Assembly: GCA_002085155.1 (NCBI GenBank) | Contig: NASX01000008.1 | Coordinates: 62,001-126,000, forward strand | DNA length: 64,000 nucleotides | Direction: 5' to 3' | Origin: Sorangiineae bacterium NIC37A_2 | Lineage (GTDB): Bacteria > Myxococcota_A > Polyangia > Polyangiales > Polyangiaceae | In this document: positions 1 through 8,851 of the stretch, in pieces | How the letters are laid out: every line of letters starts with the position of its first letter | Position numbering within the stretch: the stretch's first letter is position 1 | Made by a program: the position numbers and the translations under genes | The notes under the pieces: generated by a model | Seen by the model: only the letters and a program-made list of their open reading frames with translations | What the model was told of the DNA's origin: nothing | The model's database searches: none

Positions 1-1
1 C

Positions 2-856
2 TTCGGGCTCGCTCAGGAGTTCGGCGGCAGCGCGCGCGCTGTCGACTTCGGACTCTCGGGAGCGAAGTACAAAAAGCTCCTCGAGAACGTCGCGCAGCTG
101 ATCACAGCGGTCGAGCCCGATCGCTCGCGGTTCCGGGAGCCTGCCGCGAGTCATCACGTGAGGGCGGCCGCAGAGTCGCTCGAGTTCATCAAAGCAGGCG
201 GCGCGCCGCGCGGCGCGACATTCCTCTCCTCGTTCTTGGTGTTCGGAACTGCCCACGGAACCGTTGGCGAAGGCGATTTCAACGTAGGCCAGGGCTTCGG
301 CTCGCTCTTCGAAGAATCGCTGGCCCTCGCCGAGCAAATCATCCGTCGAGCCCGAGCCCACACGTCCGCTCTCGGCATCTTGCGCATCGCGCCGCTCGTC
401 GGCACCGAGGAGCGTAAGGTCCTCGACCAGGGCTCGCTCCTCGCCGAGATCGTGAGCGCCGTTCGAGCCGGAACTCTGCACGCGGAGACTGTCTGGTCCG
501 ACAAGCCGTTCCTCTTCGAGACCGTGGACCGGGCGAGCCGCGCCCTCGCGCGCATGAGCGAAATTCGTTTCGACGGAGTCAAACACCTCTTGCGCTCGGC
601 CCCGCCGACGGACCGTGAGGTCTTTGAGTGGATCGAAGCGACGCTCGATCCAGAGCGTCCGAAGGCGCCGCGGCTCCTCGGACTGCTCCGGCGCGCGATC
701 CAGAGCACTCTGACGAGCCCAGAGCGCAGGGCGTTCGGGTGGCACCTGCGCTTCGCCGGGACGAGCGAACCGCTGATCAGCGAGGCGGTCGAGCCCGCTT
801 GGACCGATGTGCTCTCGGCTCTCGTACAGGCCCCTGAGGTCGCCCCGTCCCCATGA
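2..856 (+). CDS. Unrecognised protein, 5' end outside window
   Basis: The reading frame is open from base 2 to the TGA at 854-856, so this is the last 284 codons of a gene that begins upstream of the window. A GTG at 158 is inside the frame but nothing supports it as the start. I do not recognise the family: the visible part is soluble-looking, rich in Leu, Arg and Glu helices, and has no clear signal or membrane segment. Its stop overlaps the ATG of the next gene (ATGA at 853-856), so it is probably translated together with the SGNH lipoprotein and may belong to the same process. Function unknown. Confidence 0.6.
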   Translation, partial: FGLAQEFGGSARAVDFGLSGAKYKKLLENVAQLITAVEPDRSRFREPAASHHVRAAAESLEFIKAGGAPRGATFLSSFLVFGTAHGTVGEGDFNVGQGFGSLFEESLALAEQIIRRARAHTSALGILRIAPLVGTEERKVLDQGSLLAEIVSAVRAGTLHAETVWSDKPFLFETVDRASRALARMSEIRFDGVKHLLRSAPPTDREVFEWIEATLDPERPKAPRLLGLLRRAIQSTLTSPERRAFGWHLRFAGTSEPLISEAVEPAWTDVLSALVQAPEVAPSP

Positions 857-2178
857 GAGCGTTCTCTGGCTGGCTTCCTCTCTCGCTCGCTCTGGTGCTG
901 GGATGTTCCCCTCCTCCGCCGAGTTCTCCCGCGCCCGCGAAATATCCGGGCGAGATGGGGAGCACTCCGGACACGTCTGCCGGGGAAAAGGAGGCTCACG
1001 ACGGGACCTCGGCCCACGCGGAGTCAGCTGAAGGCGCGCGGAGCGAGGCTATCGACGCCGCCGAAGATGATCGTCGCCTGCCTCACTTGTCACGCTTCTT
1101 CGCGGCTCTCCATGAGCTCGCCCGCGGACAGCGAAGCTCGCATGTGAGAATTTTGTGGCTCGGCGACTCCCACACCGCCGGTGACTTCTTGACCGATCAA
1201 GTGCGCCGCGACCTAACGCGCATCGTACCGAGCGGCGGTCCCGGCTTCGTAACTCTCGGCCAGAAAGGCCAGAGACACGGCGCCCTCACTTTCGAGCGCT
1301 CCGGCTCCTGGAAACGTCAGCCCCGTGATCCCGCGACGCAAATCCCGCTCTCCGATGACACGCTCGGCTACGGCGGGGTCCGCACCTTGCCTCAGAGTGG
1401 CGCTGGAGCCCGCGTCACGCCCAAGAGCGCGCGAGTGAAGCAAGCAGAGCTCGCTTATCGGCTGCGGCCTGGTGACTCCCTGGAGGTGCGTTTTGGGGAC
1501 AGCTATCGCCGCCTGACCGCAAGTGGCCAGTTTCCTCGCATCGAACGGACCAGTTTTTCGCTCCCCCCCTCGGACGAACGCTCGCCTTTTGTCGTGCGCC
1601 ATTTGGGCGGCAGCCCTGAGCTCTTCGGTCTCGACCTGACAACTCGTGAGCCCGGTCTCATCTTGGACACCGTCGGCATCAACGGGGCCCGCATGAGGAC
1701 CCCTCTTGCCTGGAGCCAGGAGACCTTCGTGAACGAGGTGCGGCTCAGACAGCCGGACCTCGTCGTTGTCATGTACGGGACGAACGAGGTCTTCGATCGC
1801 CGCGACCCGAAGGTCTATGAAGAAGATGCTCTCGAGCTGCTCACTCGCGTGCGCGCGGGGGCGCCCGAAGTCGACTGCTGGATCATTGGTCCCCCCGACG
1901 CTAGGACCGCCGCGGGCGAGAGCCAGCCGCGCGTAGTCCTCATCACCGAGGCTCAGGCGCGCGCCGCCGAGCGAGCGGGCTGCGCCTTCACGAGTCTCTT
2001 CGAGCTCATGGGTGGACCTGGGAGCTTTGACGCCTGGGCCAAAGCCTCCCCTCCTCTCGCTCGACCCGATCACATCCACCTGACGGTGCAGGGCTACGAA
2101 GAGCTCGGCCGGCGACTGTCTGAGCTGCTCTTGCGCTCAATTGCCCTGCCCGAGGTCCCTTCAGAAGACCATCCCTAA
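853..2178 (+). CDS. SGNH/GDSL-family hydrolase, lipoprotein
   Basis: A 441-residue protein with a lipoprotein signal (lipobox LVLGC, acylated Cys near residue 18) and a Pro/Ser-rich linker, so it is membrane-tethered in the periplasm. The SGNH hydrolase blocks are visible: LGDSH at about residues 103-107 (nucleophile Ser106), GTNE near 309 and DHIH at 406-409 (Asp-His of the triad). Such enzymes remove or transfer acyl groups on carbohydrates or lipids; the substrate cannot be read here. It overlaps the upstream gene by 4 bases. It is clearly a distant paralogue of the convergent gene at 2224-3678, sharing the block layout and an MGG-G-S segment before block V. An O-acetylesterase or acetyltransferase role in polysaccharide modification is plausible but unproven. 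Confidence 0.8.
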   Translation: MRAFSGWLPLSLALVLGCSPPPPSSPAPAKYPGEMGSTPDTSAGEKEAHDGTSAHAESAEGARSEAIDAAEDDRRLPHLSRFFAALHELARGQRSSHVRILWLGDSHTAGDFLTDQVRRDLTRIVPSGGPGFVTLGQKGQRHGALTFERSGSWKRQPRDPATQIPLSDDTLGYGGVRTLPQSGAGARVTPKSARVKQAELAYRLRPGDSLEVRFGDSYRRLTASGQFPRIERTSFSLPPSDERSPFVVRHLGGSPELFGLDLTTREPGLILDTVGINGARMRTPLAWSQETFVNEVRLRQPDLVVVMYGTNEVFDRRDPKVYEEDALELLTRVRAGAPEVDCWIIGPPDARTAAGESQPRVVLITEAQARAAERAGCAFTSLFELMGGPGSFDAWAKASPPLARPDHIHLTVQGYEELGRRLSELLLRSIALPEVPSEDHP

Positions 2179-2223
2179 CGAAGCATTCGAGACGAACCGC
2201 GAGCTTGCCCAGGCGAAGCCGGT

Positions 2224-3678
2224 CTACTCAGAGTCTTTCGTCGCTGGCCGCTCGTTATAGGCTCGATAGCTCTGCATGAGCGCCTGAAACACCCAGGTAC
2301 CGATGCGATCCGCACCTACACCCGTCGGGTGCATCATGTCCTTTTGCCCCAGGCCTCGCCTCACCCAAGCGGGCATCGAGCCCCACCCGCCCATGGCCTG
2401 ATAGGTGTCAAAGTAAGCGCAACCGACCTCCGCCGCAGCCTTCTCCTGCTCAGCGACGATCAGCTGGATGATCTTCATGCTCGTGACCTGACCGTCCTCA
2501 ACGCGCGCCCGGTCCATCGTCCCAATGATCAGACAATCCGCCGACGGGACCGCAGCGCGCACCCTTCGGAGCACCTCTTGCATGGTCCGTTGATACTCGG
2601 GCATCGGATAGGCGTAGCCGTCCCCGGATTCGTTCGTACCGAATTCAAACACCACGAGCTTCGGATCGCGCCAGCGCAACTCGTCTGCGAAATGTTCCGG
2701 CTCGATCTTATCCAAGAAGCGAATCCGCGCCCCTTGGATACCGAGGGCGTCCCAGACCACCCCCGGCTCGTCCCGCTCCATGACAACACCAAAAGTCCGC
2801 GTCTCGCCGCCGCGGGTTACAATCTCGAAGCGATGGGGACCGTCTGGGACCGAAAACTCGCGACGCATCACACGCGGGCTCGGGCCATTCGTGTCGATGA
2901 TCGCCGCCTGAGCGCCATCGATCCACACCTCGAGGGACCCCGCTCCCGGGAACTCCAGGTATGACACGACGAACCTCGAGACCGAGCGACCAAAGGTCCC
3001 TTTTTCCTCGGTTCCGAACTGGGCCCGAAGCCCAGAGTAGCTCCGAAAAGTTACGCCGCCGAGCCCGTACAGGCCGTCCTTCGTCTCAGGACCGACGATA
3101 CGACTCGCGCGGAAGCCCGCCGTGGCGAAACGGAAGACGTCATTATGAAAGTACGCAGGCCAGGCGTTCGCCATCAGTTGATAGCCGTGTCCGCCGTCGC
3201 CAAAGACACCCTGCATGCGTCGGCGCAACGTTCCAGATACGTAATCGCTCACAATGAGCGAGTCGCCATAATGCAGAACGCGCGTGGTGGCTCCCGCGTC
3301 GCGACGTCGCGTACGGTCAAGGCTCGCGAAGAACTGGTCGAGGGCCCGCCCGCTCGGATCGATCAAAGGACGCGGCGGTTCACCGAAATCGGGCAAGCTC
3401 TCGAGCCGGTCCAAGGCGACCACCGGCGCCGACTCGTCTGCGCTCAGACGAGCCTCCGAAACGATCGCCGATCGCTCGAGCACCGCTTCACCTTCGGTGG
3501 CCTCAGGCGGCGCAGAAGGCGCCGCTTCCGGCTCACTCGGAGCGCGCTTCACCGCAGAGAGGACACGCACGGGCTCAAGAGCGGGAACGAGCTCCGCCAC
3601 GAGCGCAAGAACCAGCGCCAGCGCGACCGCGAGCACCGGTTTGGCCTCAAAAAAGACCCGCTCAGGGACTCTTTGCAT
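2224..3678 (-). CDS. SGNH/GDSL-family hydrolase, membrane-anchored
   Basis: A 484-residue protein using the ATG at 3676-3678. The frame is open further upstream, but that extension is an Arg-rich shadow of the neighbouring FHA gene. Residues about 12-34 form one hydrophobic anchor, followed by an Ala/Pro/Glu linker, placing the enzyme outside the inner membrane. SGNH blocks: GDSL at 138-141 (Ser140), FGTNES in the middle and DMMH at 447-450. The start lies 17 bases inside the end of the upstream FHA gene, which indicates translational coupling. It is paralogous to the convergent lipoprotein at 853-2178. A carbohydrate O-acyl esterase or transferase is likely; the substrate is unknown. Confidence 0.8.
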   Translation of the reverse strand: MQRVPERVFFEAKPVLAVALALVLALVAELVPALEPVRVLSAVKRAPSEPEAAPSAPPEATEGEAVLERSAIVSEARLSADESAPVVALDRLESLPDFGEPPRPLIDPSGRALDQFFASLDRTRRRDAGATTRVLHYGDSLIVSDYVSGTLRRRMQGVFGDGGHGYQLMANAWPAYFHNDVFRFATAGFRASRIVGPETKDGLYGLGGVTFRSYSGLRAQFGTEEKGTFGRSVSRFVVSYLEFPGAGSLEVWIDGAQAAIIDTNGPSPRVMRREFSVPDGPHRFEIVTRGGETRTFGVVMERDEPGVVWDALGIQGARIRFLDKIEPEHFADELRWRDPKLVVFEFGTNESGDGYAYPMPEYQRTMQEVLRRVRAAVPSADCLIIGTMDRARVEDGQVTSMKIIQLIVAEQEKAAAEVGCAYFDTYQAMGGWGSMPAWVRRGLGQKDMMHPTGVGADRIGTWVFQALMQSYRAYNERPATKDSE

Positions 3679-4891
3679 CCGACTCGGCCTCGGTGCGGCC
3701 CTGCTCTTGCTCGAGCTCTTCCAGGGAAATTCCCTTCTCGGCGGTCTTCTGCGACAGGTCACTCGCCTCACGCCGGAGCGCCGTCGGGACCGTCTCGGTC
3801 CGCGCCACCTCATCAAAAAGCGCCCGACGCTCGGCGAGCGAAGGCCTCTTACGCGCTTCTTCCAGCTGAGCTTTGGCCCAGGCGGTCTCAATCGCGATCA
3901 CATCGGGCAGCTTCGTGATCTGTGGTTTGCGCCCGAGCCCCTGAATCTTCCGATGAGCGCCGCTGAGGTCTCCCTTTTCCTTGAGAGCGACCGCTTCATC
4001 GAGCGCTGCGACCACGTTCGCGGCGAGCCCCGCGGTCGCCCGGGCTCGCTCAACGCCCCGTGCCCGCGAGGGTGCCGTGATGAGATATGCTGCAAGAAGA
4101 GCGGCCACCAAAGCACCAAGGCCCGCGGCAAACAGGGTTCGACCGAGACCGATGGAAGCTTTTTCGCCGGGCGGCAAAGAGGAAGCTCCCGCCAAAGCCG
4201 CAATACGCGCCCCTTCTGCCGGCGAAGCGCGGAACACCTGACCCTTCGGGATGTACTTGAGGACAACGTCTCCGATCTCGATCACATCTCGTCCATCGAG
4301 GACAGCTCGGGGCATCTCCCTCGAGTTGATCCGGAGCCCATTGGCACTGCCCTTGTCGATGATCTCGAAATGTTCCGCGTCGATACGACGAACCTCCGCA
4401 TGAACGCGGCTCACGGAGGCGTGGTCCAGCGGAATGTCGCATTCCTCGCCGCGTCCGATGAGGTGCCTGTCCATCTCGAGGGGGTATTCGTGGCCTTGGT
4501 TCGGGCCGATCAGCACGACGAGTCGATCGGAGAGGCGCGTCGACGGCGGAGACACCGAGCCCGCGAGAGGTCGGTGGGCCTGCTCTTGGGTCGAGCGATC
4601 CTCGTCGATGACATCAATCCGGTAGTCGCCGATTTGGACGAGATCACCGTGCTCGAGATCGTGCGGCTCACTCGAGAGCCGAACGCCGTTCACGAATATT
4701 CCGTTGTCACTATCAAGGTCACGGATTCGGATGCCGCGCTTCGTGCGCTCCACGAGCGCGTGCTGGCGGGACACGTTGCGTTCCGTGAGACGAACGCTGT
4801 TCCCTTCCGCGCGACCGATCGTGTACTGGTCGCGGACGAGGGTGACGTTCGTTCGCTGGCCCTGGTCGTCAGCAATCGAGAGCTTCCACAT
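3662..4891 (-). CDS. Tandem FHA-domain membrane protein
   Basis: A 409-residue protein with two forkhead-associated domains in tandem. FHA1 (about 1-95) carries the GR..N..RL and VSRQHA motifs with DNGIFVNG; FHA2 (about 118-210) carries IGRGEECDI, VSRVHAEV and SANGLRIN. FHA domains bind phosphothreonine peptides, so this is probably an adaptor downstream of Ser/Thr kinases. A hydrophobic stretch at about 258-280 predicts one membrane span, with the FHA part in the cytoplasm and a charged, helical tail of about 130 residues outside. Its end overlaps the start of the SGNH hydrolase by 17 bases, so the two are co-expressed and the adaptor may regulate or localise that enzyme. Confidence 0.85.
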   Translation of the reverse strand: MWKLSIADDQGQRTNVTLVRDQYTIGRAEGNSVRLTERNVSRQHALVERTKRGIRIRDLDSDNGIFVNGVRLSSEPHDLEHGDLVQIGDYRIDVIDEDRSTQEQAHRPLAGSVSPPSTRLSDRLVVLIGPNQGHEYPLEMDRHLIGRGEECDIPLDHASVSRVHAEVRRIDAEHFEIIDKGSANGLRINSREMPRAVLDGRDVIEIGDVVLKYIPKGQVFRASPAEGARIAALAGASSLPPGEKASIGLGRTLFAAGLGALVAALLAAYLITAPSRARGVERARATAGLAANVVAALDEAVALKEKGDLSGAHRKIQGLGRKPQITKLPDVIAIETAWAKAQLEEARKRPSLAERRALFDEVARTETVPTALRREASDLSQKTAEKGISLEELEQEQGRTEAESDAKSP

Positions 4892-5009
4892 CAGACCGAC
4901 ATCGGGGCCGAATCCCTCGGACCCATTCGCACAGTCCTAGCGATAGGACATCGCCCCGTCGAGTCCCCTTCCAGACTGCGCTCCTTGAGGCCAGTTCCGT
5001 GCACGCGCC

Positions 5010-6062
5010 TCAGCTCGCTGCCCGGTCCGAAAGCGCCCAAAGCTGGTCGTGGACAGCGCGGCGCGCCGAAGCGATGCCCGGCACCGTCGGTCGAGGATTT
5101 CTCCGCGGGTACACCCGATTCGTCAGCAAAGCCGTGGCGACGCCTCGATCGGGATCACACCACAGACTCGTTCCGGTGAACCCCAGGTGACCGAAGACCC
5201 GCGGGCCCCGCAGCTGTCCCGCCTGACTGTCCGGCCCACTCGCAAACATCAAACCCATGCCGAGCCCTTGGCCGTTTTCCGCCAGGAGATCACGCACGAG
5301 AGGCTCAAAAGGACCGCTGCCCCGAGCGCCCGCGGTGAGCAGCAGTCCAAACCGGACCAGCGCCTCGAGCGTCCCAAAAAGGCCCGCGTGCCCTGAGCAA
5401 CCGAGCCCTGACAGCGCCCATGCGTTGTCGTCATGCACGACCCCCAAGAGGAGTCCGCCCCGAGCAGGCTGGATCTCCGTAGGTACGAACAGTCGCATGC
5501 CCTCGGCACGCAGCCTCCTTGCTGAGCCAATCCAGAGCTTGTGAGGTCGCGCGAGGACCTCTTCAATAAGCAGATCGAGCGGTGTCTTCGCGGCAGCTTC
5601 GAGACAAGCGCCAGCAATGATGTACCCGAGATCGCTGTAGAGAGCGCCCGAGTGCTGTCCGTGCGCTTCGGCAGCGCGCCGAAGGGCGTGATGGCGCGAA
5701 ACAGGGCGCCCGGCCCAAGAATCTCGATAGAGCTGTTCGTGCGCGCGAAGACCACTCCGGTGAGCAAGGAGGAGTCTGAGGGGCGCGCTTCCCCCTCGAG
5801 TCCCCGCGAGTCCAGGCAAATAGTGCTGGGCCGGGCGGTCCAGGCTCAATCCTCCCGACCGAGCGAGCCCCGCTGCCGTCACCGCCACGCAGGTCTTCGT
5901 CACCGAGGCCAGGTCGAAGGCAGAGTCCCGCTCGGCGCCCTCCCCTCCCCAAAAAACCCGTCCATCGCCCACCCGCGCCCAAGCGGCGACGCCGACCGGA
6001 GCAACATGTGCCTCTGTCACACAACCTCTGACGAGGGCATCGATGTCAGCTTCTCTCGGCAT
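5010..6062 (-). CDS. Serine hydrolase, class C beta-lactamase fold
   Basis: A 350-residue protein from the ATG at 6060-6062. The frame continues upstream, but that would run into the divergent pilC gene. Motifs of the beta-lactamase/penicillin-binding superfamily are present: SVTK at residues 53-56 (nucleophile Ser53 and Lys56), YSD at 142-144 (YxN-type) and HLG at 292-294 in the KTG position. Family members include esterases, D-aminopeptidases and peptidoglycan hydrolases; true beta-lactamase activity should not be assumed. No signal peptide is visible from this start, so it looks cytoplasmic. It is divergent from pilC with about 96 bases between the starts, which probably hold both promoters. 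Confidence 0.75.
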   Translation of the reverse strand: MPREADIDALVRGCVTEAHVAPVGVAAWARVGDGRVFWGGEGAERDSAFDLASVTKTCVAVTAAGLARSGGLSLDRPAQHYLPGLAGTRGGSAPLRLLLAHRSGLRAHEQLYRDSWAGRPVSRHHALRRAAEAHGQHSGALYSDLGYIIAGACLEAAAKTPLDLLIEEVLARPHKLWIGSARRLRAEGMRLFVPTEIQPARGGLLLGVVHDDNAWALSGLGCSGHAGLFGTLEALVRFGLLLTAGARGSGPFEPLVRDLLAENGQGLGMGLMFASGPDSQAGQLRGPRVFGHLGFTGTSLWCDPDRGVATALLTNRVYPRRNPRPTVPGIASARRAVHDQLWALSDRAAS

Positions 6063-6158
6063 TCTCTCAGCGTCCCTGTAGTTTTGACCTCGCGTCAAAG
6101 CCCCGGGTATGATCGCCTTATCGTCTGAGGCGCGTCCAGAGTCGGAATCGGAAACAGC

Positions 6159-7376
6159 ATGCCGGAGTTTAGCTGGGAAGCGCGCAACCGCGCGGGCCAA
6201 ATCCAAAAGGGCGTCATGGACGCGCCCGATATCATCACCGTCCAAAACCGGCTCCGCCAGCAGCTCTTGACCCCCGTCAAGGTCCAGCCGCGTTCGCGCC
6301 TGCGCGGCATCAGCTTCGGCGGCGGCGTCGGCGTGAAGGAACTGGTCACTTTCACGCGCCTATTTGCGACGATGATCAACGCGGGCCTGCCGATCGTCCA
6401 GTGTCTCGACATCTTAGCCTCGCAACAATCCAACCGAGCGTTCAAGGCAGCCCTGACCGACATCAAAGGCAACGTCGAGCAAGGCGCCACCTTCAGCGAG
6501 TCGCTCCGGCGCCATCCACTCATCTTCGACGATCTATTCGTCAACCTGATTCAGGCCGGTGAAGTCGGCGGCATCTTGGACAGCATCATGCTCCGTCTCT
6601 CTACGTACATCGAGAAGAGAGCCAAGCTGATCTCCCAGGTCCGAGGAGCCATGACCTATCCGACGATCGTCGTCTTTGTGGCGATCGCGGTGATGGCGAT
6701 CTTGATGGCGTTCGTCATCCCAGCCTTCGAGGAGATGTTCAAAAACTTCGGCGGCGGCAAGGAGAACCTGCCCGGGATCACTCGATTGATGCTGGCCGCC
6801 TCTCACACGTTCGTGAGCTACCTTTGGTTGTTCGTGCTGGTCGGCATCGGGCTCGCCTACGCCTTCATTGCCACCTACCGGAACCCACGCGGCAAGAAGA
6901 TGCTGCACAAGGCGCTCCTCTCCTTACCGGTGATGGGTCCGACCATGCAGAAGATCGCCGTCGCTCGCTTCACGCGCACGCTCGGCACCTTGCTCCAATC
7001 GGGCGTTCCGATCCTCGATGCCCTCGAGATCTGCGCTCGCACCGCCGGCAACGTCATCATCTCGGAAGGCGTCATGGACGTGCGCACAGCCGTCGGCGAA
7101 GGTCAGAACATGGCCGATCCCTTGCTCAAGGCGGGAGTGTTCCCGGAGATGGTGGTGCAGATGATCTCCGTCGGCGAACAGACGGGCGCCCTCGATCAGA
7201 TGCTCAACAAGATCGCTGACTTCTACGAAGAGGAGACGGACGTCGCAGTCGCCGCGCTCACCTCCTCTCTCGAACCGATCATGATGGTCGGCGTCGGCGG
7301 AATGGTCGGCGTCGTGCTCGTCGCTATGTACTTGCCGATCTTCTCGCTCGCTGGTGCCGTGGGTGGCGGAGGGTAG
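6159..7376 (+). CDS. pilC: Type IV pilus inner-membrane platform protein PilC
   Basis: A 405-residue protein of the PilC/GspF family, the polytopic inner-membrane platform that couples the PilB/PilT ATPases to pilin assembly and retraction. The N-terminus (FSWEARNRAGQIQKG) and two repeated T2SSF helical domains (about 65-190 and 270-395) are typical, with hydrophobic segments at about 170-190, 220-240 and 370-395. Length is normal for PilC. The N-terminus matches the family start and a GGAA lies just upstream. The PilS-like kinase follows after 25 bases. pilB and pilT, often next to pilC, are not in the window: the gene upstream is an unrelated divergent hydrolase. Confidence 0.93.
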   Translation: MPEFSWEARNRAGQIQKGVMDAPDIITVQNRLRQQLLTPVKVQPRSRLRGISFGGGVGVKELVTFTRLFATMINAGLPIVQCLDILASQQSNRAFKAALTDIKGNVEQGATFSESLRRHPLIFDDLFVNLIQAGEVGGILDSIMLRLSTYIEKRAKLISQVRGAMTYPTIVVFVAIAVMAILMAFVIPAFEEMFKNFGGGKENLPGITRLMLAASHTFVSYLWLFVLVGIGLAYAFIATYRNPRGKKMLHKALLSLPVMGPTMQKIAVARFTRTLGTLLQSGVPILDALEICARTAGNVIISEGVMDVRTAVGEGQNMADPLLKAGVFPEMVVQMISVGEQTGALDQMLNKIADFYEEETDVAVAALTSSLEPIMMVGVGGMVGVVLVAMYLPIFSLAGAVGGGG

Positions 7377-7401
7377 TCGAAAGGAGACCACTTAGGTCGC
7401 C

Positions 7402-8760
7402 GTGGTACTCCATCTCTCCCCCTCGATGCCCCCTGGGCGCCCCCCCGGCGACGGGCCGCAAGCGGGCCCCACCGTGGCCTCCCCTCCCTTCCGGAGGACC
7501 TTCCGCTGGCTCACGACTTTCCGCTTCGTCCTCTTCGGCGCGGCCCTCTCCGTCGTCGCCTTCGAGCTCGTAAGCCCGCCTTTGCAAGGGACGCTCAGCT
7601 ATTCGACGTCCCTGGCTCTGGGCACATTTCTCGTAGCAGTCCTGACGAGCGCCGTGGCTTACCTGCTGCTGCGTACGGGCACCAAGGCGCGCTCCGTCTT
7701 GCTCGGAACCTTACTCATCGATCAGGCGCTCTGGACTGTGATGGTGTACCTGAGCGGAGGACCGGCGAGCGGAGCCACAGTCCTCTACGGCATCTCCTGC
7801 ATCGTCGGAGGCATCGTCCTCGGCGTCCCAGGGGCCATGGCCTCCGCCCTCAGCGGCGGCGTCTTCTACAGCCTCTTGACTCTCCTCGTGCAGGCCAAGA
7901 CCCTCCCCGCTCCGCCGGATCAGCCCTCCCGCTCCTACGCGCTGCACCCGGACGACATCACCTTCCACGTGGTGATCAACCTGCTCGCGCTCCTCTTCGT
8001 CGCGCTGCTTGTGAGCAATCTCTCCGAGCGCCTGCAACGCACCCGAGGCGCCCTCGTCGACGCCGAAGACCGCGCCCACCGCGCCGAGCGCATGGCTGAG
8101 CTCGGGCGCCTGTCTCTCGGCCTCGCCCACGAAATCCGCAATCCTTTGAGCGCCATCTCCGGCTCGGTGCAAATGCTCCGCACCACCGCCGTCGATGACG
8201 ATGACCGGCAGCTCTGCGATATCGTGCTCCGAGAATCGAAGCGGCTCGAAGAGCTCGTAAGCGACATGCTCGACCTTGCGCGACCGAGACCCCCGGATTT
8301 CGCCCCAGTGGCCGTGCGTCCCCTGCTGCAAGATCTCGTCCAGCTGGCTCGCGTATCCGGACGCGCCACGAGCGATGTGGACGTAGAGCTCCTCGCGCCC
8401 GAGGGCGACGAGTTCACCGTTTGGGCCGATGGCGGACAACTTCGACAGCTCTTTTGGAACCTTGTGCGGAACGCGGTCCAGGCGAGCGAGGCTGGAGGAG
8501 AGGTGCGCGTCCGCCTGAGCGGCACCGGGGACCAGGTGAGTGTCGCAGTGGAGGACGACGGCAGCGGCATCGACTCACAGGCTCGTCTTCATATCTTCGA
8601 CGCCTATTACACGACGAGATCCCATGGCACCGGAATCGGGCTCGCGGTCGTCAAGCGCATCGCCGATGAGCACGGTTTTACCGTCGAAGTGCCCACGGGA
8701 CAGAGCGGCGCGACCTTCGTCCTGCGTATGCCCCGGTATCATAAGGAAAATTCAGGGTAA
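7402..8760 (+). CDS. pilS: PilS-like membrane histidine kinase
   Basis: A 452-residue sensor kinase starting at GTG 7402 (a stop codon three codons upstream forbids an earlier start; AAGGAG at 7381-7386 is rather distant, so ATG 7426 is an alternative). About five or six hydrophobic segments fill residues 35-210, without a large periplasmic sensor domain, as in PilS. HisKA follows with AHEIRNPL (phospho-acceptor His243), then the N box (NLVRNAVQAS) and G boxes (DDGSGI, GTGIGLAV). PilS normally phosphorylates the sigma54 activator PilR to control pilA. Its place directly behind pilC supports that role, but no pilR follows: the next gene is mlaC-like. The partner must lie elsewhere. Confidence 0.8.
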   Translation: MVLHLSPSMPPGRPPGDGPQAGPTVASPPFRRTFRWLTTFRFVLFGAALSVVAFELVSPPLQGTLSYSTSLALGTFLVAVLTSAVAYLLLRTGTKARSVLLGTLLIDQALWTVMVYLSGGPASGATVLYGISCIVGGIVLGVPGAMASALSGGVFYSLLTLLVQAKTLPAPPDQPSRSYALHPDDITFHVVINLLALLFVALLVSNLSERLQRTRGALVDAEDRAHRAERMAELGRLSLGLAHEIRNPLSAISGSVQMLRTTAVDDDDRQLCDIVLRESKRLEELVSDMLDLARPRPPDFAPVAVRPLLQDLVQLARVSGRATSDVDVELLAPEGDEFTVWADGGQLRQLFWNLVRNAVQASEAGGEVRVRLSGTGDQVSVAVEDDGSGIDSQARLHIFDAYYTTRSHGTGIGLAVVKRIADEHGFTVEVPTGQSGATFVLRMPRYHKENSG

Positions 8761-8851
8761 TTTTGGGGCCAACGAACCTTTTCCGAGCGCTTTCGGCGTG
8801 GGAAGGTGAAGAGGGTACGGTCCGTATGACCTTCGACCCCCACTTCTCGCC

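Noticed and set aside
3284-5179. A 631-codon plus-strand frame across the tandem-FHA gene
   Set aside because: It lies antisense to two well-supported domains and has no family features.
5010-6062. Reading the class C-fold protein as an antibiotic-resistance beta-lactamase
   Set aside because: No signal peptide, YSD and HLG in place of the usual YAN and KTG, and a family dominated by esterases and peptidases.
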